A DNA stretch of 10,305 nucleotides from Christensenella sp. UBA1685 (GCA_002320595.1 DCKB01000049.1:1-10305); one strand, 5' to 3'. Positions 1 to 5,971 are shown, counted from the first letter of the stretch. Translations and numbers: made by a program. The notes: generated by a model from the sequence alone, not told the origin.

Positions 1-118
1 CTATACGCCCCGTCACAATGGCAAAGTAGAGCGCAGCCACCGTGAGGATCCGCGTCGCTTCTACGACTCCCATCGTTTCTACTCGCTTGCCGACTTCGAT
101 GCTCAGCTCGCTGTGCAT
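1..118 (-). CDS. Unrecognised membrane protein, N-terminal part only
   Basis: Reading leftward from an ATG at 118-116, an open frame of 39 codons runs off the window edge. It begins MHSELSIEVGKRVETMGVVE and continues into a hydrophobic stretch (about residues 24-36, ILTVAALYFAIVT) that looks like the first membrane helix. A good Shine-Dalgarno site (TTGGAGGC on the minus strand, about 125-132) lies 6 bases before the start and supports it. The first 22 codons are identical to those of the partial gene starting at 10237, and about 100 bases upstream are nearly identical too. I do not recognise the family. The open frame, the ribosome site and conservation of the copy make it likely to be a real gene. 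The C-terminus, and so the function, lies outside the window. Confidence 0.6.
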   Translation of the reverse strand, partial: MHSELSIEVGKRVETMGVVEATRILTVAALYFAIVTGRI

Positions 119-219
119 CGAAGAGCCTCCAATAACCGTCCTATGCGCCCTTTACAGTATTGCTCGCCCAACCTTTTCCTTCGTTGCTATACCGTCCAAC
201 ATGTTTGACAAACCTACAG
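50..219. repeat. Left arm of a 170-base inverted repeat
   Basis: Bases 50-219 equal the reverse complement of 10136-10305, with two mismatches (166 against 10189, 51 against 10304). The arm covers the first codons of the outward-reading partial gene, its ribosome site and about 100 bases of upstream DNA. It ends sharply at 219, where similarity to the other copy stops. An 11-base palindrome (GTTTGACAAAC, 203-213) sits near the inner end and could be a regulator site. The rest of the gap before dnaA (220-330) shows nothing I can name. Confidence 0.9.
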
Positions 220-330
220 GAAGGAAGTTTTTTGCGTGTTCAGTTTGCTGTAAGGATTCTTTCGCCGGAGCGCTGATGGGGCTTGCCGGAAACCACAGCG
301 CATCCCTTGCAGGTTCATCCGTTGTTATAG

Positions 331-357
331 AGAAAAGGCGTACCGCAAAGGCACGCC
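331..357 (-). terminator. Intrinsic terminator of dnaA
   Basis: On the minus strand, downstream of the dnaA stop, GGCGT pairs with ACGCC and an inner CC pairs with GG across one mismatch, with a five-base loop. TTTTCTC follows. Position and shape fit a rho-independent terminator ending dnaA transcription before the partial gene at the left edge. The stem is modest, so this is probable rather than certain. Confidence 0.6.
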
Positions 358-381
358 ACAGTATAATGCAAAATTGAAAAC

Positions 382-1704
382 TCAGTTTTTCCGAATCCGC
401 TTCGTGAGATCCTCCAGCACAAGCACAAGCTGAGGATTCTCGTTCATGTCCGCCTTGATCTTTTTGCAGGCGCTGATCACGGTCGTGTGGTCCCGCCCGC
501 CAAAGCGGCGGCCGATGGCCTTGAGCGATTCTTCGGTCAGCTCCTTGGAAAGGTACATTGCTACTTGGCGCGGGTAAGTGAATTCCATCGTGCGGCGCTG
601 GGAAAGGAGCGCCTCCACATCCACGGAATAATAATCCGCCACGATTTGCTGAATCAGCTCCACCGTGACCTTGCGGTTTTCATAGCCGGGAATGATGTCC
701 TTGAGCGCAGCATCCGCAATGTGCATGTCCAGCGGGCGCTTAGTGAGTTTGGCGTAAGCATACACGCGCGTCAGCGAGCCTTCTAGCTGGCGGATGTTGG
801 AATTGACCTTTTCCGCGATGTAGGAAAGCACGGATTCGTCCACATCAATGCTTTCATCCGTCGCCTTCTTTTTGAGAATGGCGATCCGCGTTTCAAGGTC
901 GGGCGGCTGAACGTCCGTGATGAGCCCGCCTTCAAAGCGCGAACGCAAGCGTTCCTCCAGCGTGGTCAGCTCCATGGGCGGCCGGTCGGAACTCAGGATG
1001 ATCTGCTTGCCGGAGGTGTGCAGGGCGTTGAAGGTGTTGAAGAACTCCTCCTGCGTGCGCTCACGGCTGGAGATGAACTGGATATCGTCCACCATGAGAA
1101 CATCTGCGCTGCGGTACTTGTTGCGGAACTGCGCGTTCTTGTTCTCCTGGATGGATTGGATGAATTCGTTTGTGAAGGTTTCGCTCGTCACATAAATGAT
1201 GCGCGCATCCGGGTTGTTTTGCAGCATCCGGTGGCCGATGGCGTGCATCAGGTGCGTTTTTCCAAGGCCCACCCCGCCGTAAATGAACAGCGGGTTGTAA
1301 GCGGAGGAAGGGTTGTCCGCAACGGCCTGCGCCGCAGCATGCGCGAAGTTGTTTGAGCTGCCGATCACGAAGGATTCAAACGTATATTTGGGGTTCAGCG
1401 TAAAATCGCTGCTGTAAGCTGTTTTTCCGGCGTTTGGGTCCGGGTAATCCCCGCGTTCCGCCTCGTCGATAAAGCGCACAAGATAGCCCGTTCCGTTCGC
1501 CCGGTTCACGGCATCGGTCACCATCTGCGTGTAAAGGGAGCGCAGCGTGTTTTTTGAAGTTTCGTTTTCCGCCTGCAGAACAAGCGTGTTGTCCTTGATG
1601 CAAATGGGCTGAATCGGCGTGATCCATGTCTTATAGCTGATGGGCGTCATTTGCTCCTGCAAGGCTGCGAGGGATTTTTCCCATACTGCCCGGCTTGTTT
1701 TCAT
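382..1704 (-). CDS. dnaA: Chromosomal replication initiator protein DnaA
   Basis: DnaA binds DnaA boxes at oriC, oligomerises with ATP, melts the origin and loads the replicative helicase; it is also a transcription regulator. The 440-residue product has the full architecture: N-terminal domain I from WEKSLAALQEQ (residues 8-18), a short linker to about 105, an AAA+ domain with Walker A GGVGLGKTH (143-151), Walker B VLMVDD (202-207), sensor 1 LSSDRPP (237-243), the arginine-finger region RLRSRFEGG (252-260) and sensor 2 NIRQLEGS (303-310), then the DNA-binding domain with signature GGRDHTTV (402-409). An upstream in-frame ATG at 1791 would add 29 residues, but that stretch is the DnaA-box array. 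The ATG at 1704 has a GGGGGA ribosome site and matches the family N-terminus. It is followed by a terminator, and no dnaN is visible behind it. Confidence 0.98.
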   Translation of the reverse strand: MKTSRAVWEKSLAALQEQMTPISYKTWITPIQPICIKDNTLVLQAENETSKNTLRSLYTQMVTDAVNRANGTGYLVRFIDEAERGDYPDPNAGKTAYSSDFTLNPKYTFESFVIGSSNNFAHAAAQAVADNPSSAYNPLFIYGGVGLGKTHLMHAIGHRMLQNNPDARIIYVTSETFTNEFIQSIQENKNAQFRNKYRSADVLMVDDIQFISSRERTQEEFFNTFNALHTSGKQIILSSDRPPMELTTLEERLRSRFEGGLITDVQPPDLETRIAILKKKATDESIDVDESVLSYIAEKVNSNIRQLEGSLTRVYAYAKLTKRPLDMHIADAALKDIIPGYENRKVTVELIQQIVADYYSVDVEALLSQRRTMEFTYPRQVAMYLSKELTEESLKAIGRRFGGRDHTTVISACKKIKADMNENPQLVLVLEDLTKRIRKN

Positions 1705-1743
1705 CGTAAATTCCCCCGCTCTTCGGAAATCATGCAGCGCAAA

Positions 1744-1784
1744 TGTGGATAACCATCCACATTTGTGGATAACCATGTGGATAA
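1744..1784. promoter_or_regulatory. DnaA box cluster
   Basis: Three exact copies of TGTGGATAA (complement of consensus TTATCCACA) lie at 1744-1752, 1764-1772 and 1776-1784, all in the same orientation. A partial opposite-orientation match (CCATCCACA, 1753-1761) lies between the first two. The array sits 40-80 bases upstream of the dnaA start codon and downstream of its candidate promoter, so DnaA bound here could both initiate replication and repress its own gene. Confidence 0.92.
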
Positions 1785-1798
1785 ATTGCATCTATACG

Positions 1799-1818
1799 AA
1801 AAAAGCTGCCGTCGGCAG
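1799..1818 (-). terminator. Terminator-like hairpin in the dnaA leader
   Basis: On the minus strand CTGCC-GAC-GGCAG forms a tight five-pair G+C hairpin, followed one base later by six T residues. It lies after the candidate dnaA promoter (1856-1884) and before the DnaA boxes and start codon, so transcripts from that promoter would have to read through it. It may be an attenuator or just a chance match, because the stem is short. Confidence 0.4.
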
Positions 1819-1855
1819 ACCTGGTTTCGCACGATCAATCAAACTCTGTTTTGGT

Positions 1856-1884
1856 ATCATATCAAAATTGCAGGGTGCTTTCAA
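1856..1884 (-). promoter_or_regulatory. Candidate dnaA promoter
   Basis: The minus strand carries TTGAAA (1879-1884) and TATGAT (1856-1861) separated by 17 bases, five of six consensus bases in each. Transcription would start near 1849, giving a leader of roughly 145 bases that spans the terminator-like hairpin and all three perfect DnaA boxes. The arrangement fits DnaA autoregulation. Confidence 0.6.
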
Positions 1885-1962
1885 GTGCGGCGCGCCTGTT
1901 TTTCGGCAGAATTCTTGGAGGCTTGTGTTGAAAAAAAAGAAGATAACAACATCTTGTGTTTC

Positions 1963-1980
1963 TGTGGAAAATGTGGAAAA
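1963..1980. promoter_or_regulatory. Two relaxed DnaA boxes
   Basis: TGTGGAAAA occurs twice back to back (1963-1971 and 1972-1980), in the same orientation as the perfect boxes. Each differs from TGTGGATAA by one base. They lie at the rpmH side of the divergent region and could be lower-affinity DnaA sites. Confidence 0.55.
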
Positions 1981-2038
1981 ATGAAATCTCTGCGCTTGCC
2001 TGCACATTCTGAAAATGCCCGCAAACGCTGAATATTTC

Positions 2039-2068
2039 TTGACAGAAACGTGCGCGTTCCGATATAAT
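2039..2068 (+). promoter_or_regulatory. Strong rpmH promoter
   Basis: A perfect -35 TTGACA (2039-2044) and a perfect -10 TATAAT (2063-2068) are spaced 18 bases apart. This is the expected strong housekeeping promoter for rpmH-rnpA and probably the genes after them. The leader to the rpmH start is about 78 bases and includes a small hairpin (GCGGC/GCCGC, 2102-2116). Confidence 0.9.
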
Positions 2069-2152
2069 TGGGAATTGACGGATTCGATCATCGGGCGCAA
2101 AGCGGCATGAGGCCGCAAGCGCTTAGAATAGCTGGAAGAGAGGTGCACCGAC

Positions 2153-2287
2153 ATGCTTCAAACGTATCAGCCCAAGAAAAGGCAGCGCAAGAAGGTTCAC
2201 GGTTTTCGTCAGCGCATGAAGACCAAGAACGGCAGGAACGTACTTGCCCGCAGAAGGCTTAAGGGCAGGAAAAGACTGTCTGCGTAA
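2153..2287 (+). CDS. rpmH: Large ribosomal subunit protein bL34
   Basis: Encodes a 44-residue, extremely basic protein starting MLQTYQPKKRQRKKVHGFRQ, with the family hallmarks: the YQPKKRQRKKVHGF start, then RMKTKNGRNVLARRRLKGRK and a short tail. bL34 is a small protein embedded in 23S rRNA of the 50S subunit. A ribosome site GAGAGGTG lies about 8 bases before the ATG. It is the first gene after the strong divergent promoter and precedes rnpA, the near-universal arrangement. Length is as expected for the family. Confidence 0.97.
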   Translation: MLQTYQPKKRQRKKVHGFRQRMKTKNGRNVLARRRLKGRKRLSA

Positions 2288-2307
2288 AAGCTTGATCAAA
2301 AGTTTGG

Positions 2308-2343
2308 CGGCAAGCGGTCGGAACAGGAACGGATCGCTTGCCG
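2308..2343 (+). other. Strong stem-loop between rpmH and rnpA
   Basis: CGGCAAGCG (2308-2316) pairs with CGCTTGCCG (2335-2343), extended inward by three more pairs including one G-U, leaving a 12-base loop. No T-run follows directly, so it is not a plain terminator. It may be a processing or stabilising element, or a partial attenuator that lowers rnpA expression relative to rpmH. The sequence shows only the fold. Confidence 0.5.
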
Positions 2344-2405
2344 TGTGCTTTTCGCAGGAAAACGAACCTTTTTCCCGCTGTATCCGTGCGGGGGAGAACA
2401 AACAC

Positions 2406-2426
2406 ATGGTGAAAACCAACAGGTGA
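2406..2426 (+). CDS. Possible six-codon leader peptide coupled to rnpA
   Basis: ATG at 2406 opens a six-residue frame (MVKTNR) that stops at TGA 2424-2426, overlapping the rnpA GTG start as GTGA. A good purine-rich ribosome site (GGGGGAG, 2390-2396) sits 9 bases before this ATG, while the rnpA GTG itself has only a weak site. Ribosomes finishing the peptide could restart on rnpA. It may equally be accidental; no homology can be argued for six residues. Confidence 0.3.
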   Translation: MVKTNR

Positions 2427-2839
2427 AACGCTGTTATTCTTTAAAGCGGAACAAAGAATTCCGCCATGTATACCGCAAAGGTCAATCCAAGGCGGCCCGG
2501 CAGCTCGTGCTCGTTTACGCCAAAGCTGGCAAAAAGCCGAAACAGCCTCCGGTTCACGTTGGATTTTCCGTCAGCAAAAAGCTTGGCAACAGCGTCGTCC
2601 GCAATCGCGTCAAACGCCGGTTGAGGGAATCTTTTGGCCCGATGATCCCGTGCGTGAAAGACGGATACAACCTTATCTTCATAGCTCGAGAGCCGGTTGT
2701 GGGCGAGAAATTCACCGCGATTCAAAGCGTTATGCGCAGCCTGCTGCGCAGAGCGAACCTTCTGAAAACGGAAGAGGAAAAACACAAAGCCGAACATCGC
2801 GCAAAACGGGAGGCCGAGGGGGCGGAAGCGGAGCAATGA
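2423..2839 (+). CDS. rnpA: Ribonuclease P protein component
   Basis: RnpA is the protein cofactor of RNase P, which with the catalytic RNA removes 5' leaders from pre-tRNAs. The 138-residue product has the family start MKRCYSLKRNKEFRHVYRKG, the central FSVSKKLGNSVVRNR segment and the conserved RNR motif region RNRVKRRLRE (residues 60-69) that contacts P RNA. The start is taken as GTG at 2423 because it gives the normal N-terminus; in-frame sequence upstream to 2345 is not RnpA-like. The last 24 residues (115-138) form a charged Glu/Lys/Arg/Ala tail beyond the usual fold. Its stop overlaps the yidD start by four bases (ATGA), so the two are probably translationally coupled. Confidence 0.96.
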   Translation: MKRCYSLKRNKEFRHVYRKGQSKAARQLVLVYAKAGKKPKQPPVHVGFSVSKKLGNSVVRNRVKRRLRESFGPMIPCVKDGYNLIFIAREPVVGEKFTAIQSVMRSLLRRANLLKTEEEKHKAEHRAKREAEGAEAEQ

Positions 2840-3045
2840 AACGGGTTTTGCTGTCGCTGATCCGCGGCTATCAGGTTTATATTTCCCCCCGTCACCCCGG
2901 ATGCTGCCGTTATACGCCGACCTGCTCGAATTATGCGCGCATGGCCATTGAAAAGCATGGCGCAATCAAAGGCGGGCTTCTCGCGTTTTGGCGCATTCTG
3001 CGCTGCAATCCGTTTTCCAAAGGCGGCTATGACCCCGTTCCATAA
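2836..3045 (+). CDS. yidD: Membrane protein insertion efficiency factor YidD
   Basis: Encodes 69 residues with the YidD pattern: an amphipathic N-terminus (MKRVLLSLIRGYQVYISPRH), the cysteine signature CCRYTPTCSNYA (residues 24-35), GLLAFWRILRCNPFSKGGYD and the terminal DPVP. YidD is a small protein on the inner face of the membrane that helps YidC-dependent insertion. The ATG at 2836 is chosen because it gives the family N-terminus and overlaps the rnpA stop as ATGA. It lies between rnpA and yidC, its usual place, and length matches the family. An intergenic gap of 77 bases separates it from yidC. Confidence 0.96.
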   Translation: MKRVLLSLIRGYQVYISPRHPGCCRYTPTCSNYARMAIEKHGAIKGGLLAFWRILRCNPFSKGGYDPVP

Positions 3046-3122
3046 AACTTAAAACATCGGCAGCGGTTTCCGCTTCCACGGCGGGGCATGAACGAAAGAA
3101 TTAGGAAAAGAGAGGAAAATCC

Positions 3123-4097
3123 GTGCAAGGCGATTTCTTTTTAACTACATGGTTCCTGGAGGCGATGCGCTGGCTTTATGAAAACATCGGCAGCGTATTT
3201 TTTACGATTCTGATCAGCACCGTTGTTCTGCGCGGGCTTACGGTTTTTTCCGACATCAAAACGCGCAAATCCTCCATGAAAATGCAGGCCATCCAGCCGG
3301 AAATCCAGCGCCTGCAAAAAAAGTATAAGGACGATCCCCAGCGCATGAACCGCGAGCAGCAGAAGCTCATGAAGGAACGCGGGGTGAGCATGTGGGGCAG
3401 CTGCCTGCCGATGCTCATCACCATGCCGCTGTTCTTCTGCTTCATTGCGGCGTTCCGATTTTGGGGCTACGAAATGACGCTGCGCCTCATCACAGAGGAG
3501 GCGGATCAGGCCATGGAGCTGTTCAAGTCCTTCAAATTCCTTTGGGTCAACAACATCTGGCAGCCGGACAACGGCCTTTCTGCGGTTGTGCAGAGCGGCC
3601 AAAGCTTTCTTGCCACGCCGGATCTTGCAAACCTGCTCTTCCTGAAGGACAACACGGAAGTCTGGCAGAAGCTGATGGATCTGGGCATTGCGGCACGTTC
3701 CTACTTTGTGGATAACAACGGCGTGATGCAGCAAACCTACCGCTTCCTGACGAGCGAGAGCGCCATTGCGGCCTATAACCAGGCGGTTCAGCCTTTCCTT
3801 GACCTATACGCGGGCTACAACAACGGCTGGTTCATCCTGCCCATCCTTTCGGGCGTCAGCCAGTTCTTTGCATCCTGGCTCATGCAGCGCAACCAGCCCA
3901 AGACGGATAACCCGGCCGCAGGCAGCGGAAAGATGATGATGTACATCTTCCCCATCATGTCCTTCGTGTTCTGCCTATCGTATAATGCCGCGTTTGCAAT
4001 TTATTGGACGCTCAGCAGCGTTCTGATGCTGCTTGTGAACCTTTACATGAACAAAAAGTACCCCATGACACCGGTTGTGAAGGAGGAAGGAAAATAA
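3123..4097 (+). CDS. yidC: Membrane protein insertase YidC/SpoIIIJ family
   Basis: YidC inserts and folds membrane proteins, alone or with Sec. The 324-residue product shows a first helix (about 22-42) carrying the conserved arginine R37 of the hydrophilic groove, a charged cytoplasmic coiled hairpin (about 45-90, QPEIQRLQKKYKDDPQRMNR), a second helix (94-112), and C-terminal helices at about 234-254, 271-289 and 291-309. Start is GTG with a strong AGAGGAAA site. There is no lipobox or cleavable signal peptide, unlike many Bacillus SpoIIIJ proteins. The segment between helices 2 and 3 (about 113-233) is long, which explains the size above the roughly 260 residues common in Gram-positive members. 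The stop overlaps the jag start by one base (TAATG), indicating coupling. Confidence 0.95.
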   Translation: MQGDFFLTTWFLEAMRWLYENIGSVFFTILISTVVLRGLTVFSDIKTRKSSMKMQAIQPEIQRLQKKYKDDPQRMNREQQKLMKERGVSMWGSCLPMLITMPLFFCFIAAFRFWGYEMTLRLITEEADQAMELFKSFKFLWVNNIWQPDNGLSAVVQSGQSFLATPDLANLLFLKDNTEVWQKLMDLGIAARSYFVDNNGVMQQTYRFLTSESAIAAYNQAVQPFLDLYAGYNNGWFILPILSGVSQFFASWLMQRNQPKTDNPAAGSGKMMMYIFPIMSFVFCLSYNAAFAIYWTLSSVLMLLVNLYMNKKYPMTPVVKEEGK

Positions 4098-5080
4098 TGA
4101 GGACCTTGGAAGCCACCGGAAAATCCATCGACGAGGCCATATTTAACGGTCTGCGCGAGCTTCAGATTTCCATCGACGAAGTGGAGATTGACATCATACA
4201 GCAGGAAACCAAGGGCGTGTTCGGCATCGGCGCAAAGCCTGCGATTGTGCGGCTGATTGAGCGCGAACCGGAAAAGATCGTCATCCCGGATTATGTTGCA
4301 AACAAGGACATGCCGCGCGAACGCCGCGAACGCAGGGACAACCGCGAGCGCAGGGACAGGCGCGAACGGGAACCGCGGCCGCCCCGCACGCCGCGCGCCG
4401 AAGCCGGGCAGGAGCCCGCTGAACCCTCTTTTGCGGAACCCACCGAAGCGGAAGCCGCTTCCAACGGTTCCGCCGGGGCCGCAGAAGCAGCGCCGCGCGA
4501 GCGCCGCGAACGCAGGGACAACCGCGAACGGCGCGACAGGAACCGCGGCCGCCGCGAAAACTACGACAGCACCCCCGTCCTTCCGCGCGAGGAGATCAAC
4601 TATTCCGCGGAAGCGGCGGAAGGCAACGCTGCAGCGGACTTCCTGAAGGGCCTGCTTGCCGCGATGGGCGTTGAGGCCACGGTGCTTGCTAGCATTACCG
4701 AGGAAGGGATCCGCCTCAGGATCGATTCCGCCTCCATGGGCATTTTGATCGGCCACCGGGGCGAGACGCTCGATGCCATCCAGTACCTTACCTCGCTCTG
4801 CATCAACCGCAGCCGCAAGGAAACGGGTTATACCCGCGTCACCATTGACACCGAGGGCTACCGCGACAAGCGGGAGGAAACGCTCACCCGCCTTGCCCGC
4901 AAGATTGCCTCGCAGGTAAAGGCCACGGGCCGCGCGCGCACGCTGGAGCCGATGAACCCCTACGAGCGCCGCGTGCTGCATGCAACGCTGCAAAACAACC
5001 CCTATGTGACCACTTACAGCGAGGGCGAGGAGCCCAACCGCCGCGTGGTCATCGCGCCAAAGAAGCGCGAGGAACGCTGA
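4097..5080 (+). CDS. jag: RNA-binding protein KhpB (Jag/EloR), KH and R3H domains
   Basis: Jag/KhpB is a cytoplasmic RNA-binding protein that, in studied Gram-positives, pairs with KhpA and affects cell elongation and division. The 327-residue product has an N-terminal Jag domain (residues 1-52, with KGVFGIGAKPA), a long charged linker (about 70-170), a KH domain with its GxxG loop GHRG (219-222), and a C-terminal R3H domain (about 265-322, NPYERRVLHA). The ATG at 4097 has the ribosome site AAGGAGGAAGGA and gives the family start RTLEATGKSIDEAI. The linker holds an exact 16-residue duplication, PRERRERRDNRERRDR, at 73-88 and 133-148, separated by a Glu/Ala/Pro-rich stretch. It is the last gene of the block, closed by the terminator at 5088. 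Confidence 0.95.
   Translation: MRTLEATGKSIDEAIFNGLRELQISIDEVEIDIIQQETKGVFGIGAKPAIVRLIEREPEKIVIPDYVANKDMPRERRERRDNRERRDRREREPRPPRTPRAEAGQEPAEPSFAEPTEAEAASNGSAGAAEAAPRERRERRDNRERRDRNRGRRENYDSTPVLPREEINYSAEAAEGNAAADFLKGLLAAMGVEATVLASITEEGIRLRIDSASMGILIGHRGETLDAIQYLTSLCINRSRKETGYTRVTIDTEGYRDKREETLTRLARKIASQVKATGRARTLEPMNPYERRVLHATLQNNPYVTTYSEGEEPNRRVVIAPKKREER
4313..4540. repeat. Direct repeat inside jag encoding an Arg-rich segment
   Basis: Bases 4313-4360 and 4493-4540 encode the same 16 residues, with a few silent base differences (for example GAG/GCGC against GAA/CGGC choices). The copies lie 180 bases apart, in frame. The synonymous drift with identical protein suggests either an old duplication under selection for the basic segment or gene conversion. 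Confidence 0.85.
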
Positions 5081-5087
5081 TCAAAAG

Positions 5088-5109
5088 AGCCGCCTTCGGG
5101 CGGCTTTTT
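5088..5109 (+). terminator. Intrinsic terminator of the rpmH-jag block
   Basis: AGCCGCC pairs with GGCGGCT around a TTCG tetraloop, followed by a run of T (5105-5109). It begins seven bases after the jag stop. The stable UUCG loop and T-run make this a textbook rho-independent terminator. It marks the end of the core block; base composition falls sharply just after it. Confidence 0.95.
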
Positions 5110-5168
5110 GCGTTAGTTTATGAAGAGTCAACCGTGGAAGGGGGATATGTCTCGCAACTTTATTAGAT

Positions 5169-5188
5169 TTATAATTGACAAATTATAA
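5169..5188. promoter_or_regulatory. Perfect palindrome over the -35 box (candidate operator)
   Basis: TTATAATT and AATTATAA flank a four-base centre GACA, a perfect 8-base dyad. The -35 hexamer TTGACA (5175-5180) lies inside it, so a dimeric repressor bound here would block the promoter. No known operator is recognised, and A+T-rich DNA gives such dyads more often by chance. Confidence 0.45.
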
Positions 5189-5203
5189 TAAGTATAGTAT
5201 AAA
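5175..5203 (+). promoter_or_regulatory. Promoter of the first secreted-protein cassette
   Basis: TTGACA (5175-5180) is followed after 17 bases by TATAAA (5198-5203). The start point would be near 5210, giving a leader of about 105 bases before the ATG at 5315. The surrounding DNA is very A+T-rich, unlike the core genes upstream. Confidence 0.75.
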
Positions 5204-5314
5204 AATAAATATAAAAGATTATTTTTTAGATAGGAGGGGATAGACAAACGATTTGCTGCCTCTTTAGACGAAACTTTGTTATTATTTTATGACAAATAAT
5301 GTAGGAGGTATGAA

Positions 5315-5947
5315 ATGAAAAAACTGATTTCTTTCGTACTGACAACCTTGCTGCTGTTTTCCTACACTTTGCCAACCTATGCTACAGACTCTAGAGAAGC
5401 GCTGACACCAGCTGAGATTGCGAAATTTTTTGCTGATTTGGAGGATGAGTATGGAGTAAACGTTTCGGTCGATGATACATACATTTCTGCCCTGACCAAC
5501 GAGCATCTTGTTGCGATAGAAGCGGAAGCAAGTAATATGCAACAAACCTTGGTGAAAAACAATAATTCAACACAATTTGTAATACTTGGCAGGGACGAAA
5601 ATATATCGCCTACTGTTGCTAGAGGTGGCCCATACTACGAGCGGATTCCGCATGAGTATTCCTTTGGAACAACAACAAATGTAATTGTATATTACGTTTC
5701 TTGGGGTTCTGTTGGCTGGTATGATGGATATGTAGTAGATGCCTACTTCGGCGGGCTTTCAACTGCTACGGCAACGTTGCTTGGCGGAGAAGTGGTGATC
5801 GAAAACGATTTCGATAATTTCTGTTCCTATTATGTAACTGCCGATGTGAAAATCAATTGGAAAGTAACCATTGTTGGTATTCCAGTTCACTACAATATGG
5901 ACGATACATGGACAGGAGTAATAAATTTGGAGCTGCCGCCCACATAA
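5315..5947 (+). CDS. Secreted protein of unknown function, 210 residues
   Basis: Not recognised. A clear signal peptide (MKKLISFVLTTLLLFSYTLP, probable cleavage after TYA at residue 23) predicts export. The mature N-terminal part (about 25-82) is acidic and likely helical (TPAEIAKFFADLEDEYGVNV). After a short Asn-rich linker, the C-terminal part (about 86-210) is rich in Tyr, Trp, Val, Thr and Gly and looks like beta-strands. There is one mature cysteine (C170), so no intramolecular disulfide. The start is chosen for its AGGAGG site (5303-5308) and signal peptide; an ATG at 5310 is in another frame. It has its own promoter and is followed after 24 bases by a small membrane protein. The A+T-rich composition suggests a separate origin from the core genes. 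Confidence 0.85.
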   Translation: MKKLISFVLTTLLLFSYTLPTYATDSREALTPAEIAKFFADLEDEYGVNVSVDDTYISALTNEHLVAIEAEASNMQQTLVKNNNSTQFVILGRDENISPTVARGGPYYERIPHEYSFGTTTNVIVYYVSWGSVGWYDGYVVDAYFGGLSTATATLLGGEVVIENDFDNFCSYYVTADVKINWKVTIVGIPVHYNMDDTWTGVINLELPPT

Positions 5948-5971
5948 GCCGAAAAGAAAGGAAGCAAAACG

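Larger units (their letters stand above)
1705..2038. other. dnaA-rpmH divergent region, probable oriC
   Basis: This non-coding stretch lies between dnaA and the rpmH promoter, a usual oriC site in Bacillota. It contains three perfect DnaA boxes next to dnaA, two relaxed boxes near 1963-1980, and A+T-rich tracts between them (for example around 1851-1870 and 1928-1960) that could be the unwinding element. Which tract melts cannot be decided by eye. In some relatives the functional origin is split, with a second box cluster after dnaA; I see no box cluster at 220-381. Confidence 0.75.

Noticed and set aside
50..219. Inverted repeat arms as terminal repeats of a transposon spanning the window
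   Set aside because: The interior is the normal origin gene block with no transposase, and the arms contain an outward-reading coding sequence rather than transposon ends.
1705..1791. A 29-residue N-terminal extension of dnaA from an ATG at 1791
   Set aside because: The extension is made of the DnaA-box array, has no family resemblance, and the ATG at 1704 has a good ribosome site.
1792..2154. Minus-strand open frame across the divergent region
   Set aside because: It covers the rpmH promoter, the dnaA promoter and DnaA boxes and has no coding character.
4043..4993. Long minus-strand open frame opposite jag
   Set aside because: Antisense to the Arg-rich jag coding sequence; the open frame is a by-product of G+C-rich codons.
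5147..5188. Thirteen-codon frame (MSRNFIRFIIDKL) after a GGAAGGGGG site
   Set aside because: It lies upstream of and within the cassette promoter and palindrome, has no evident promoter after the jag terminator, and is too short to judge.
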